Notes: generated from the sequence alone by a model not told the origin. Shown: positions 7,657-15,677, numbered from the stretch's first letter. The stretch: DNA of 64,000 nt from Filimonas zeae (GCF_014641615.1 NZ_BMIB01000001.1:1364769-1428768); one strand, 5' to 3'. Program-made: numbers and translations.

Positions 7657-8571
7657 TTATTCAGAAACTTCAATATACCGGTCTTCCTCATCACCTTCTT
7701 CCTGGTCGTCGAGGTTTACATTTATACCTGTTGCCTTCAGTTTATCCATCATTGCGTTACTCATGTAATGATGGCGCAGGTTCAGGTAGCTGAGGTTTTT
7801 AATATCGGGGCAGTTAAGCAGTGCTTCGCCACCGGCATCAGTTAAAACACCCATAGAAAGGTCCAGCGATTCCAGTTTTTTTATAATGGGCGACTGGCAT
7901 ACAACAGCTGCAATTTCATCCTGCGCTTCGTTATCCATCAGCCCCAGATGTTTTAATCCGGGAAATTTTTCGCCCGATAAAATGGGGGCAAAATCTTCTA
8001 TAGATGAACCCCAGCCGTATTCATCAGTACCCAGCCACAAATGCAGTTTTGTTAGTTTGGGTAATGTTGCGTTCAGTATGTCAGCAACCGTATCAGGGTA
8101 TAAGCCACCTGTTTCTACAATCAGGGTTTTCAGATTTTCGTGATGCAGATGCTGAAACCTCAGGTCCTGCCCGCCTCTTACCTGAAAGTGTTCCAGTTGT
8201 GGGTATGCTGCCAGCAGGGGCGTCATATCTGTCTGGTTAATCCACGAAATTTCACATTCTTCGTAAGTAATATCTCCCAGAAACAAAGCCTTCAGTTGAG
8301 AAAACATGCTGCTCAGTTGTATCAGGGCTTCCACAACTTCTTTACTGTTGCCACCGGCATCGGTATCAAACTGGCCAATAATCAGCTCGGTAATACCGGC
8401 TGCTTTGGGGTCCTGTGCAAAGGCGGTAAGCTTTTCGGTAATAGACTGTTCATCATCATACTCTACGCTAATGCGGTATACAATACCTTCTGTTGCGTTA
8501 ATGCCGGTTTCTGCCGACCAGGTTTCTACTTTTTTAAAAAGGAATGTACTGAGGTTAGAATTAACGGTCAT
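7657..8571 (-). CDS. STM4015-family LRR-like protein, first gene of the operon
   Basis: A 304-residue cytoplasmic protein, first gene of the six-gene operon. After about 70 residues it becomes leucine-rich-repeat-like (FPGLKHLGLMDN, KKLESLDLSMGVLTDAGGEALLNC, IKNLSYLNLRHH), the layout of the STM4015 family. The end is a very acidic tail, NLDDQEEGDEEDRYIEVSE. There is no catalytic motif. LRR scaffolds bind other proteins, so it could be a recruiter or the substrate of the radical SAM/ATP-grasp enzymes encoded downstream; both are inference. The ATG at 8571 follows a 234-bp divergent intergenic region that should hold the operon promoter, though no convincing promoter was found there. Confidence 0.8.
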   Translation of the reverse strand: MTVNSNLSTFLFKKVETWSAETGINATEGIVYRISVEYDDEQSITEKLTAFAQDPKAAGITELIIGQFDTDAGGNSKEVVEALIQLSSMFSQLKALFLGDITYEECEISWINQTDMTPLLAAYPQLEHFQVRGGQDLRFQHLHHENLKTLIVETGGLYPDTVADILNATLPKLTKLHLWLGTDEYGWGSSIEDFAPILSGEKFPGLKHLGLMDNEAQDEIAAVVCQSPIIKKLESLDLSMGVLTDAGGEALLNCPDIKNLSYLNLRHHYMSNAMMDKLKATGINVNLDDQEEGDEEDRYIEVSE

Positions 8572-8805
8572 GATGTGTTTTTATGTGTGAATATACCCGA
8601 TAACAAATACTGCGCCCTGTTTTGTAGATAACTATGTATTTACCACAGTTACATGATGGTTATAACGGGCAATAATTATATAACACCTGCTAACGGGGCG
8701 CTGACGGCTTTCGTGGCACATTTCTTTTATGCAGTTGGGCATAAGGGTATATCTGCTGCAGATGAGGCAGGTATGCTGATTGGGTGATTCTTAAAAACCT
8801 AACCT

Positions 8806-9162
8806 ATGCTAAACATGTACGACCTGGTTCTTTATACGGAAGACCTCCTGAATAGCGATCAGATTGGGCTTACGCATCGTATCAGTACACTGGTGGACGA
8901 ATTTTTTATCGGGCACAGGAAATATGAATTCCGGCTGGAATTAAGAAGGTCGGACAGAATTCCACCATTAAATACAAACACGCTGGATGGGCAGCGGCTG
9001 ACCGACTGTACCTGCGGGCTGTTTAATGCCTTAAAAACAGTGGGCCTGCCGCTGTGCAAGTATGTGCAGAAGTTTACCTGGCTGGAGCCTTATACAGGCC
9101 ACTGCTGTGCCTATACGCTATACCTTACCGTAGGCGAGGCAGAAGAATGGCATTTGTATTAA
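8806..9162 (+). CDS. hypothetical protein (118 aa)
   Basis: A soluble 118-residue protein without signal peptide or membrane helix, not recognised. Five cysteines cluster in the C-terminal half (CTCG, CKY, HCCAY), which could be structural or metal-binding. A second in-frame ATG lies at 8815. It is divergent from the STM4015-type gene and convergent, 13 bp away, with the esterase gene; no terminator is visible between them. Confidence 0.55.
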   Translation: MLNMYDLVLYTEDLLNSDQIGLTHRISTLVDEFFIGHRKYEFRLELRRSDRIPPLNTNTLDGQRLTDCTCGLFNALKTVGLPLCKYVQKFTWLEPYTGHCCAYTLYLTVGEAEEWHLY

Positions 9163-9175
9163 ATGGTGCTGTTGT

Positions 9176-10024
9176 TTACTGTTGCTGCAATACGGATAGT
9201 TTGTTCTGAAATTCTTCCACGCTTATTTCTCCGTTAAAAAAACGGCTTTCCAGTATGGCTGTTTTTTCTTTGGTGGTAGCAGGCAGGTGATAAAGTGTGG
9301 TAAGCAGCTCACCTTCGTGCGGTACAGGGGCAGTAACATGCTGCTCTCTGGTAAATGCCTCGTAATATCTTATGCCCAGCACACGCAGCGAGGCTGCGTT
9401 AAAATGCAGGCCATCCGGGTTGGCAGTAAGCCCCTCGGCAGTAACGTAATAGCAGCGGGGTTGTGATTGCGCATAGCGTAACAATGCTGCGTTAATAAGC
9501 GGGTATGCGCCAAAGTACTGTTTGTACATACCGTTGGTAAGAAAATCGCCCAGTGCGCCTACTACCATGGGTATATGAGGCACCTCCAGTTCGCGGCGCA
9601 AAGCATCTGTTATAATCCCCAGTTTTTGTGCATACTCCCGGGCGCGGTCAGGAAAACAATCACTCTCGCCCTGGTGCCATAAAATACCTGTTAACTGGCT
9701 GCTGCGCTGCGCCAGCTTTGCCTGCGCTACCGCATGGTCAAACAATGCGCCACCCACTGCCCAGTCTTCCAGGCTGGTGCCACCATCTGCACAGGGTATT
9801 AAACCGATTTTTGAAACGGGATGCTGAAACCGCCAGGCTGCTGCAAAGCTGGCTGCCAGGCCCGTGCCCGCCACGGCGCGATCATTATGAAGCGGTTCGG
9901 CCATCATTTGCCAACGGCCATTGCGCAGCATATAAATACCTTCATTAATAATAGGAGGCACTTCATTTTTAAACCCACGCCCTGCCATATTGGATTGTCC
10001 GATCAGTAAAAAGGAAGAAATCAT
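9176..10024 (-). CDS. SGNH/sialate O-acetylesterase-type carbohydrate esterase with SHOCT-like tail
   Basis: A 282-residue protein. GQSNMAGRG at the N-terminus holds the nucleophile Ser11; WHQGESD (about 115-121) and the catalytic Asp/His pair in NPDGLHF (about 205-210) complete the pattern of the SASA/DUF303 family (CE6-like acetylxylan or sialate esterases). There is no signal peptide, so it may act in the cytoplasm on imported acetylated sugars. The last 33 residues (KTAILESRFFNGEISVEEFQNKLSVL) resemble a SHOCT motif, a short C-terminal oligomerisation element. It stands alone and is not linked to a SusC/SusD pair. Confidence 0.82.
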   Translation of the reverse strand: MISSFLLIGQSNMAGRGFKNEVPPIINEGIYMLRNGRWQMMAEPLHNDRAVAGTGLAASFAAAWRFQHPVSKIGLIPCADGGTSLEDWAVGGALFDHAVAQAKLAQRSSQLTGILWHQGESDCFPDRAREYAQKLGIITDALRRELEVPHIPMVVGALGDFLTNGMYKQYFGAYPLINAALLRYAQSQPRCYYVTAEGLTANPDGLHFNAASLRVLGIRYYEAFTREQHVTAPVPHEGELLTTLYHLPATTKEKTAILESRFFNGEISVEEFQNKLSVLQQQ

Positions 10025-10133
10025 ATAGTGTTTTTCTATTATTCCGTGTAAATATAAAGATGCACAGCCTTATACAATCGCACGGCCTGGCTTTTGTAAC
10101 AATGTATAGCACCATCATAATTACTGAAATAGC

Positions 10134-10517
10134 ATGACGATCCTGAATCCCTGGCAGAGCATGAAGAATTTACATAGTACTAGATTGAAAATGAATGTGT
10201 TAAACTATCCTGATGCACCTGCGGCGGTTACGGGAAACAGCGATAACTATAGAATGCTGGTTTCGCTACGGGCCGATTTGCAAAAAGTGGAGACAGATAT
10301 ACTATCACTTCGTTTGGTACTAACACGTATTTGTAGCGCTTTTGCCACAACTTTATACGCGGGGCAGCCGCTAAGCCTGCGCATATTACTGAAGTCGGAA
10401 TTTACAAAGCTGCGCGCGGCTTACAAACGTCTTGATGAAGAGCCTGCTGCCCCACAACATGTGGTAGATGTATTTCTCGATTCTATCAACAGCATACTGT
10501 TGCTGATGAACCGTTAG
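10134..10517 (+). CDS. hypothetical protein (127 aa)
   Basis: Not recognised. The predicted product is largely alpha-helical (YRMLVSLRADLQKVETDIL), with no signal peptide. In-frame ATGs at 10161 and 10191 are alternative starts; the first 19 residues look less protein-like, so the true start may be 10191. It ends 4 bp from the convergent 293-residue hypothetical gene. Confidence 0.5.
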   Translation: MTILNPWQSMKNLHSTRLKMNVLNYPDAPAAVTGNSDNYRMLVSLRADLQKVETDILSLRLVLTRICSAFATTLYAGQPLSLRILLKSEFTKLRAAYKRLDEEPAAPQHVVDVFLDSINSILLLMNR

Positions 10518-10521
10518 TTAC

Positions 10522-11403
10522 TCAGCCGGTAACATTGTTTGTGGCGTTGGTATAAACAACATGATAGGAAGTTCTGGCCACCTGTTCAAAACGGCTTTCA
10601 AAAAATGCTTCCATACAATCTTCCAGCGAAGGGTTTGAAGTACTGAAAGGCTGCGATGGATTTTTCAGGTGTGGATTAAACCGCGCCATTTTAATATCCC
10701 GTATCGTAGCGGCTATATATCCCCTCCGGGCGTCAGCAGAAATCAGACGCCCGAGTTGCTGCTGCTGATGTGTCAGCAGCCAGTGTTTACACGCGTCTGT
10801 ATTATAGTTTATACCATACAATACGGAAAGCAGGCCGCTCTCGGTATTGGCCGATTGCAGGTTGTGCAGGTGTTTATAAGCTTCCTGTAAGGTAATAAAG
10901 TTACATGGGTTAAGTGGGGTAGCTGTGGCAATAGCGCATAGTGGTTCCATTGCAATCTGCATCAATGCTGCCAGTTCCGTTTTTTCCCATTGTTGGGTCA
11001 GTAATGTGCATTGCATTTCAAAATAAATACTTTCCTGCACCTGGCTTGCATGGGGTAGTTTTACATGCCTGGGTACATATGCCTGGTGCGCGCTGTTGCA
11101 GCAAAAGCTATAAACATTCAGCAACGCCTTTGTAAACCCTTCATAAGTCAGGGCTTCAGGCATGGAGTGCAGGGATAAATGGTGGCATCTGTTGGCCAGC
11201 TTTACCAGACGGGGAATGTTTTTTCTGAATGCGCCATCCATGTCCGGATGTTCCGGTGTTTCTGCAATAAGCTGTTGAAACTGCTCGCAGGTGTTGTAAA
11301 ATTCAATAACGTGCTCACTTACGTCAGGTTGAAAAGCCAGCATGTTCAGGTAATGGGTAAGGTTAGAAAGGGTGAACATGAAGGCCGCAGTGCTGTTTAA
11401 CAT
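10522..11403 (-). CDS. hypothetical protein (293 aa), helical
   Basis: Not recognised. A soluble, mostly helical protein rich in His, Gln and Cys, with no signal peptide, membrane helix or known motif. Its length and codon use are like those of neighbouring genes, which supports a real gene. An in-frame ATG at 11379 is an alternative start. Confidence 0.6.
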   Translation of the reverse strand: MLNSTAAFMFTLSNLTHYLNMLAFQPDVSEHVIEFYNTCEQFQQLIAETPEHPDMDGAFRKNIPRLVKLANRCHHLSLHSMPEALTYEGFTKALLNVYSFCCNSAHQAYVPRHVKLPHASQVQESIYFEMQCTLLTQQWEKTELAALMQIAMEPLCAIATATPLNPCNFITLQEAYKHLHNLQSANTESGLLSVLYGINYNTDACKHWLLTHQQQQLGRLISADARRGYIAATIRDIKMARFNPHLKNPSQPFSTSNPSLEDCMEAFFESRFEQVARTSYHVVYTNATNNVTG

Positions 11404-11735
11404 AGCAAATTTTCGTTTTCAGGTTACGGAATGAAGGAATACAGGCATACCAATCAGTGCCGGTATTTCCGGTGTTGTGGCTTTAAACAGGACATCCTTT
11501 GGATTCTAACAAAGAGAGAAGTGGCTTTTTAGCGGATAGTGGATTTTCATATTTGCCTGTAGCAACAGGCCGCACGTTTTCTGAGCAACTGTTAGCAATT
11601 TCTGATAAATAATCTATTTTATTGTATCTTTTTTACATTTTAACGGTTTTTTGGCAATTTTCTACATCGGGTAGATTTTTCAAAAAAATATCTCTCTGTT
11701 GATGTAACGTACGTTTTTGTACGTACCTTCGGTAT
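11404..11735. other. 332-bp divergent intergenic region
   Basis: No gene is visible. The right third is AT-rich and holds two dyads: TCTAC-ATCGG-GTAGA (11661-11675) and ACGTAC-GTTTTT-GTACGT (11707-11724). A -7-like TACCTTCG (11724-11731) overlaps the second dyad but lies so close to the BlaI ATG that the transcript would be nearly leaderless. Confidence 0.6.
11707..11724. promoter_or_regulatory. candidate BlaI operator dyad
   Basis: Perfect 6-bp arms ACGTAC/GTACGT around a 6-bp centre, ending 11 bp before the BlaI start codon. BlaI/MecI repressors bind dyads overlapping their own promoter, so this and the weaker TCTAC/GTAGA dyad at 11661-11675 are candidates. The core differs from the classic TACA/TGTA operator. 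Confidence 0.4.
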
Positions 11736-12137
11736 ATGAGTTTATTTAAAAAGGATACATCTGTTGAGACGGTGCCCACCAAAACGGAATTGGATGTGTT
11801 ACAGGTATTGTGGCAGTATGGCCCGTCTACAGTGCGTTTTGTGCATGATAAACTGAATGAGCAGAAAGAAGCGGTGATATATACCAGCACACTGAAGCTG
11901 ATGCAGGTAATGAAAGAAAAGGGTATGCTTAACCGCGATGAAAGCAGTATGAAGCATGTATACAGTGCTGTGCCGGAAGAAAAAAAGGTAAAAGGCAACC
12001 TGTTAAACCGCTTTGTAGATACCATGTATAACGGCTCGCCGGGCGATTTGATGGTGGCATTACTGGGTAATGATAAAACTTCTCCGGAAGAGCTGGATAA
12101 GATAAGAGAACTGCTGAAAACAATGGATGGTAAATAA
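11736..12137 (+). CDS. blaI: BlaI/MecI/CopY-family transcriptional repressor
   Basis: A 133-residue winged-helix repressor: PTKTELDVLQVLWQYGPSTVRFVHDKL followed by YTSTLKLMQVMKEKGML is the typical N-terminal DNA-binding half (about 15-80), and the C-terminal helices (about 90-130) form the dimerisation part. It is followed after 14 bp by a BlaR1-type sensor protease, the standard repressor/antirepressor pair. No beta-lactamase or PBP gene is adjacent, so a general envelope-stress role is as likely as beta-lactam response. Confidence 0.88.
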   Translation: MSLFKKDTSVETVPTKTELDVLQVLWQYGPSTVRFVHDKLNEQKEAVIYTSTLKLMQVMKEKGMLNRDESSMKHVYSAVPEEKKVKGNLLNRFVDTMYNGSPGDLMVALLGNDKTSPEELDKIRELLKTMDGK

Positions 12138-12151
12138 CTAAACCTATACCT

Positions 12152-13783
12152 ATGCACTTATACCTGAATATATCTGTAAAGGGTGAGCAGCTGATGCAGG
12201 CTTTTAGCTGGATGCTGATTCATTCATTGTGGCAGGGCCTGCTGCTTGCTATTGTAACGGCGGTATGTATGCATATGAGCAAAAGCGCTGCTGCCCGGGT
12301 AAGGTATGTGATGGTGTTTATTTTGTTTTCGTTTTTTATACTGGCTTGTGGCTTTACATTTTTATATCAGTTAAATGGTGCATCGCATAGTTTAATGCCT
12401 TTGGGTGGCACCATAGGACATAATGCCTCTCATTGGCTGCCGGTAAATGCCGCACATTTACAGTTTTATACAACTGCCTGTGCCGGTTTTATTTCTGCGC
12501 ATGCTTCCTGGCTGGTGCTATTATGGACGGCTTTTTTTGCCTGGCGCTTATATGGCATGGTGCAGGGCATGCGGTGGCTGCATAAGGCCAGACACCGGTA
12601 CACCAGTGTGCCGGAAGGGTGGCAGCAGCGGTTAAACCAACTGGGTGCAAAGCTACGTATCAGCAACCCGGTGCGCTTGCTGGAATCTGCTTTTGTAAAA
12701 GCGCCCATGGTAATTGGCCACCTGAAACCGGTAATACTAATGCCTGCCGGTTTATTAACGGGGTTGCCCGCCGGGCAGCTGGAAGCCGTACTGCTGCACG
12801 AACTGGCCCATATACGCCGGTACGATTATCTGGTAAATCTGCTGCAGACTGTTTGTGAAACCATGTTCTTTTTTAATCTGGGCATGTTATGGGTGTCTGC
12901 CCTGCTGCGGGAGGAAAGGGAACATTGTTGCGATGATATAGCACTTGAACAAACGGGTAATAAAAAAGAGTTTATACAGGCGCTGATTAGTTTTAAAGAG
13001 CATACTATGTATGCGCATCATACGGCAGTGGCATTTCCGGGTAAAAAGAATCAGCTGCTGCACCGTGTAAGCCGTATTGTACACAACAAAAATCAATCGC
13101 TGGCCACCGGGGAGAAGGTGTTTTGCATGGCTGGTTTTCTGTTATTGTCGGCCGTTTTAGTAACCGCAGCGGTAACACAGTTACGGAGCAGTGATAACAT
13201 GCCGGGTATTGAAAAGCGTGTGTTTGTGGGATATTATTATACGCCTGCTGCTCAGCAATCATCAGCGGCCTTTACACTGGCATCTGTTACCGGCAAGGAA
13301 AAGCAGGAAGCAGCTAAGTTGCTGACGCAAAAGCTTCAACTGGTAAAAACAACGGTCAGACGCACCATGCCGGTTGCCAGATCACTGGCGCTGCCGCAGC
13401 CAAAGCCAGGTGCTTCCACTGAAAAAGTAAATCAGGTACATACGGTTGTCAATACTGTTTATACCAAAGAGGCTACACCACTGCAGGAACAGGAGATTGT
13501 GTATCATATACAGGCAGAGAAAGACCGGCAGCGGGCTCTGCTGGACCACATGCAGGCTGAAAAGGACAGGCAGCAGGCCAACCGCGACAGGGAGCAGGCG
13601 GACAGAGATCGTTTGCAGGCAGAGAAAGACAGAGAACAGGCCAGGCTGGATCGTATACAGGCCGATAAAGATCGCTTACAGGCAGACAGAGACCGTGCAC
13701 AGGCAGAAAGAGACAGGCAACAGGCGGCTATAGAAAGAGAAGCTGCGTTGAAACTGCGGAATGCTTTATCTGGCAGGCAATAA
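12152..13783 (+). CDS. blaR1: BlaR1-type M56 membrane metalloprotease with charged heptad tail
   Basis: A 543-residue membrane protein. Four hydrophobic helices occupy the N-terminal 320 residues; between them lies the zinc protease motif HELAHIRRYDYLVN (His216, Glu217, His220) of family M56. The last helix is around 320-345. The C-terminal region lacks the penicillin-binding sensor domain of classical BlaR1; instead it ends in ten 7-residue repeats of the type DRxQAxK (about 458-527). It should cleave or inactivate the BlaI-type repressor encoded just upstream on receiving a signal. The exported protein encoded next carries the same heptads, suggesting a coiled-coil contact. Confidence 0.85.
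   Translation: MHLYLNISVKGEQLMQAFSWMLIHSLWQGLLLAIVTAVCMHMSKSAAARVRYVMVFILFSFFILACGFTFLYQLNGASHSLMPLGGTIGHNASHWLPVNAAHLQFYTTACAGFISAHASWLVLLWTAFFAWRLYGMVQGMRWLHKARHRYTSVPEGWQQRLNQLGAKLRISNPVRLLESAFVKAPMVIGHLKPVILMPAGLLTGLPAGQLEAVLLHELAHIRRYDYLVNLLQTVCETMFFFNLGMLWVSALLREEREHCCDDIALEQTGNKKEFIQALISFKEHTMYAHHTAVAFPGKKNQLLHRVSRIVHNKNQSLATGEKVFCMAGFLLLSAVLVTAAVTQLRSSDNMPGIEKRVFVGYYYTPAAQQSSAAFTLASVTGKEKQEAAKLLTQKLQLVKTTVRRTMPVARSLALPQPKPGASTEKVNQVHTVVNTVYTKEATPLQEQEIVYHIQAEKDRQRALLDHMQAEKDRQQANRDREQADRDRLQAEKDREQARLDRIQADKDRLQADRDRAQAERDRQQAAIEREAALKLRNALSGRQ
13523..13732 (+). repeat. ten 21-bp codon repeats encoding DRxQAxK heptads
   Basis: Ten consecutive heptads, each beginning with Asp and mostly DR, in the C-terminal tail of the BlaR1-type protein. 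The same heptad recurs 17 times in the next gene. Confidence 0.85.
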
Positions 13784-13885
13784 TATAATACATCATATTT
13801 ATTACAGGTATTCTTACACCGCTTAACAGCGCGGATGGCATTGTATTGCCATTGTTATTCCAAAACACATTTAAATGATCATCAA

Positions 13886-14773
13886 ATGAAAACAAGCTAT
13901 TTAAAAAACAGCCTGGTGCTGGCGGCATGTCTGGTAGGTACTATGTATGCAAACGCGCAGCAAACTAAACCAGAAACCCTTGTACAGTATACTACACAAG
14001 CCGATGGTAACAGGGAACAGATGCATACTGTTAAAAACGGAAAAAACTATCAGCTGGAATTTGTGAACGACCAGCTTACTGCGCTGACGATAGATGGCGT
14101 TGCCATACCGAAAGAGAAATGGGGCCAGTACGACGCGTTTATTAAAGAAATGCGTGAGCAGTTGAAGCGTGACAGAGAGCAGGCTGAAAAAGACCGGATA
14201 CAGGCGGCAAAGGATCGGGAACAGGCCGGGAAAGACCGTGTGCAGGCAGAGAAAGACAGGGCACAGGCAAAACTGGATCGTGCGCAGGCAGATAAAGATC
14301 GTGAACAGGCGGTGCGTGACAGGGAGCAGGCGCAGTTGAATCGTGTGCAGGCGGAGAAAGACCGCCAGCAAGCTGTAAAAGACCGTCAGCAGGCAGATCT
14401 GGATCGTGTGCAGGCTGATAAAGACAGAGCGCAGGCGGAGAAAGACCGGGAACAGGCCGAGAAAGACCGGGAGCAGGCACAGAAGGATCGCGTACAGGCA
14501 GAAAAGGATCGTGCCACGGCAGCGCAGGACAGAAAGCTGCTGGAGAACCTTACTGAAGAACTGGTGAGCGATAAACTGATTACAGATTCCAAAGCATTAC
14601 ATGAGTTTATTCTGAATAACACCGGCATGAGTGTGAATGGTGAAAAGCAACCTGAGCGTGTTGCCAAAAAGTATCAGGAAAAATACAGCCGCTTTGCAAA
14701 GGCGGGCATCACCTACCGTGTTAGTGGTACCACCAGGCAGTATAGTACCAGTGGTGTTTTAGAAGCAGAATAG
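13886..14773 (+). CDS. exported protein with long DRxQAxK heptad coiled coil
   Basis: A 295-residue protein. The ATG at 13886 gives a clean signal peptide (MKTSYLKNSLVLAACLVG...ANAQ); upstream in-frame codons are ignored. A short beta-rich region (about 20-90, LEFVNDQLTALTIDGVAIP) precedes 17 uninterrupted heptads (about 96-214), then a conserved-looking C-terminal part (DKLITDSKALHEFILNNTGMSVNG and a VAKKYQEKYSRF segment). Regular Asp/Arg and Gln/Ala positions predict a single rigid helix or coiled coil. It follows the BlaR1-type gene by 102 bp and shares its heptads, so it may be the periplasmic signal partner of that sensor. Confidence 0.75.
   Translation: MKTSYLKNSLVLAACLVGTMYANAQQTKPETLVQYTTQADGNREQMHTVKNGKNYQLEFVNDQLTALTIDGVAIPKEKWGQYDAFIKEMREQLKRDREQAEKDRIQAAKDREQAGKDRVQAEKDRAQAKLDRAQADKDREQAVRDREQAQLNRVQAEKDRQQAVKDRQQADLDRVQADKDRAQAEKDREQAEKDREQAQKDRVQAEKDRATAAQDRKLLENLTEELVSDKLITDSKALHEFILNNTGMSVNGEKQPERVAKKYQEKYSRFAKAGITYRVSGTTRQYSTSGVLEAE
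14171..14527 (+). repeat. seventeen 21-bp codon repeats encoding DRxQAxK heptads
   Basis: Exactly 17 x 21 bp. Each unit encodes a heptad starting with Asp-Arg (one has Asn-Arg) followed by xQAxK, xQAxL or xQAxR variants. Third-position differences show the repeat is held at protein level and is not a recent DNA expansion. Confidence 0.88.
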
Positions 14774-14848
14774 CTGCTGTGAACTAATTCCTCGGTTTTT
14801 GCAATAAGTGATTTAATGTGTATCATATAATCAGCTTATGCGCAAGGG

Positions 14849-14899
14849 TATAAAAAGATTGTTCCCGCACGATTGACTGGCGGGAACAATCTTTTTATA
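14849..14899 (+). terminator. strong Rho-independent terminator
   Basis: A perfect 20-bp stem, 14849-14868 with 14880-14899, GC-rich at the loop (TTCCCGC/GCGGGAA) and A-rich/T-rich at the base. It closes the BlaI/BlaR1/heptad-protein operon. Confidence 0.85.
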
Positions 14900-14901
14900 T
14901 A

Positions 14902-15072
14902 CGGAGCAAAACAGGACAGCTGAATACCGTTGCAGCGCAGTTTAAAGGCGTGCATGGTATTACCATTAACAACGGCTGGATGTACTTATGCAACAGTAAT
15001 GAGCTACGCAGTGCTAATATGCACAGAAAGGCGGAAAAGCCCCTAATTTTACCGCTTATTACCAGGAATTGA
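14902..15072 (+). pseudogene. remnant of a propeller-type (sugar dehydrogenase-like) gene
   Basis: The frame from 14902 to the TGA at 15070-15072 reads like the end of a protein, including KGVHGITINNGWMYLCNSNE, followed by LRSANMH. The GVHG-I-x-NGW-YLCN pattern resembles blades of sorbosone/PQQ-type sugar dehydrogenases. No start codon or upstream domain exists, and the frame closes within the terminator hairpin. It is interpreted as a decayed fragment; the stop overlaps the TTG start of the sigma factor gene. Family assignment is tentative. Confidence 0.4.
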
Positions 15073-15677
15073 TTCAGGCTGCATTACATAACGAAAAGGA
15101 ACTGCTGGCGCAGGTGGTGGAAGGAAAGGAGGAAGCTTTTGCTATGTTCTACCATTACTATTACCCTGCGGTAAGCGCCTTTGTGCAGCAGTTTTTAAAA
15201 TCTCCCCAGTTATCGGAAGACCTGAGCCAGGAGGTATTTACCAGAATATGGCAGAACCGGCACCGGTTGGCCGAAGTGCAGTCGTTTCGGGCGTACCTGT
15301 TTGTAGTAGCCCGTAATCAGGCAATTACCGCTTTACGTACCATCAGCCGTCATGAACTGGCGGCGGGCGAAATTCTGCGCCATTACCACTTGCCGCCACC
15401 GTCAACGGACGATTTATTGTTAACACAGGAGTATATGCGCTTTTTGCGTAATACACTCGATTCTCTGCCGGAACGTACCCGGCAGATTTTCCGTTTATGC
15501 AGAGAAGAGGGTAGGAGCTATGACGAAGTAGCTGCCTTGCTGGGCATTTCGCGGAATGCTGTGAAAAATCACATGGTGCAGGCCATGAAAGTGCTGAAAA
15601 CCTCAGTAGAAAAGGAGTTGGGCATTCCTTTATCTGTATTCCTGGCTGTTTTTTCAGCCGGTTCAGAAAATTTTTAA
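15069..15677 (+). CDS. ECF RNA polymerase sigma factor (FecI-like)
   Basis: A 202-residue sigma factor. Region 2 is at about 25-90 (AFVQQFLKSPQLSEDLSQEVFTRIW) and region 4 at about 125-185 (LPERTRQIFRLCREEGRSYDEVAALLGISRNAVKNHMVQAM). The frame has no ATG before the domain and the TTG at 15069 is the best start. A FecR anti-sigma gene follows 80 bp downstream, then SusC and SusD genes, the classical Bacteroidota cell-surface signalling arrangement. It should direct transcription of the downstream uptake locus when the SusC STN domain signals through FecR. Confidence 0.88.
   Translation: MIQAALHNEKELLAQVVEGKEEAFAMFYHYYYPAVSAFVQQFLKSPQLSEDLSQEVFTRIWQNRHRLAEVQSFRAYLFVVARNQAITALRTISRHELAAGEILRHYHLPPPSTDDLLLTQEYMRFLRNTLDSLPERTRQIFRLCREEGRSYDEVAALLGISRNAVKNHMVQAMKVLKTSVEKELGIPLSVFLAVFSAGSENF

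Noticed and set aside
11633..12157. A 174-codon minus-strand frame opposite the BlaI gene
   Set aside because: Its product is a Ser/Cys-rich low-complexity sequence with no recognisable motif and it lies antisense to an unmistakable BlaI gene.
11736..13783. Beta-lactam resistance operon
   Set aside because: BlaI and BlaR1-type genes are present, but no beta-lactamase or PBP gene is nearby and the sensor lacks a penicillin-binding domain.
13901..14480. Long minus-strand frames opposite the heptad gene
   Set aside because: They are by-products of the biased codons of the DRxQAxK repeats and have low-complexity Cys/Pro-rich products.
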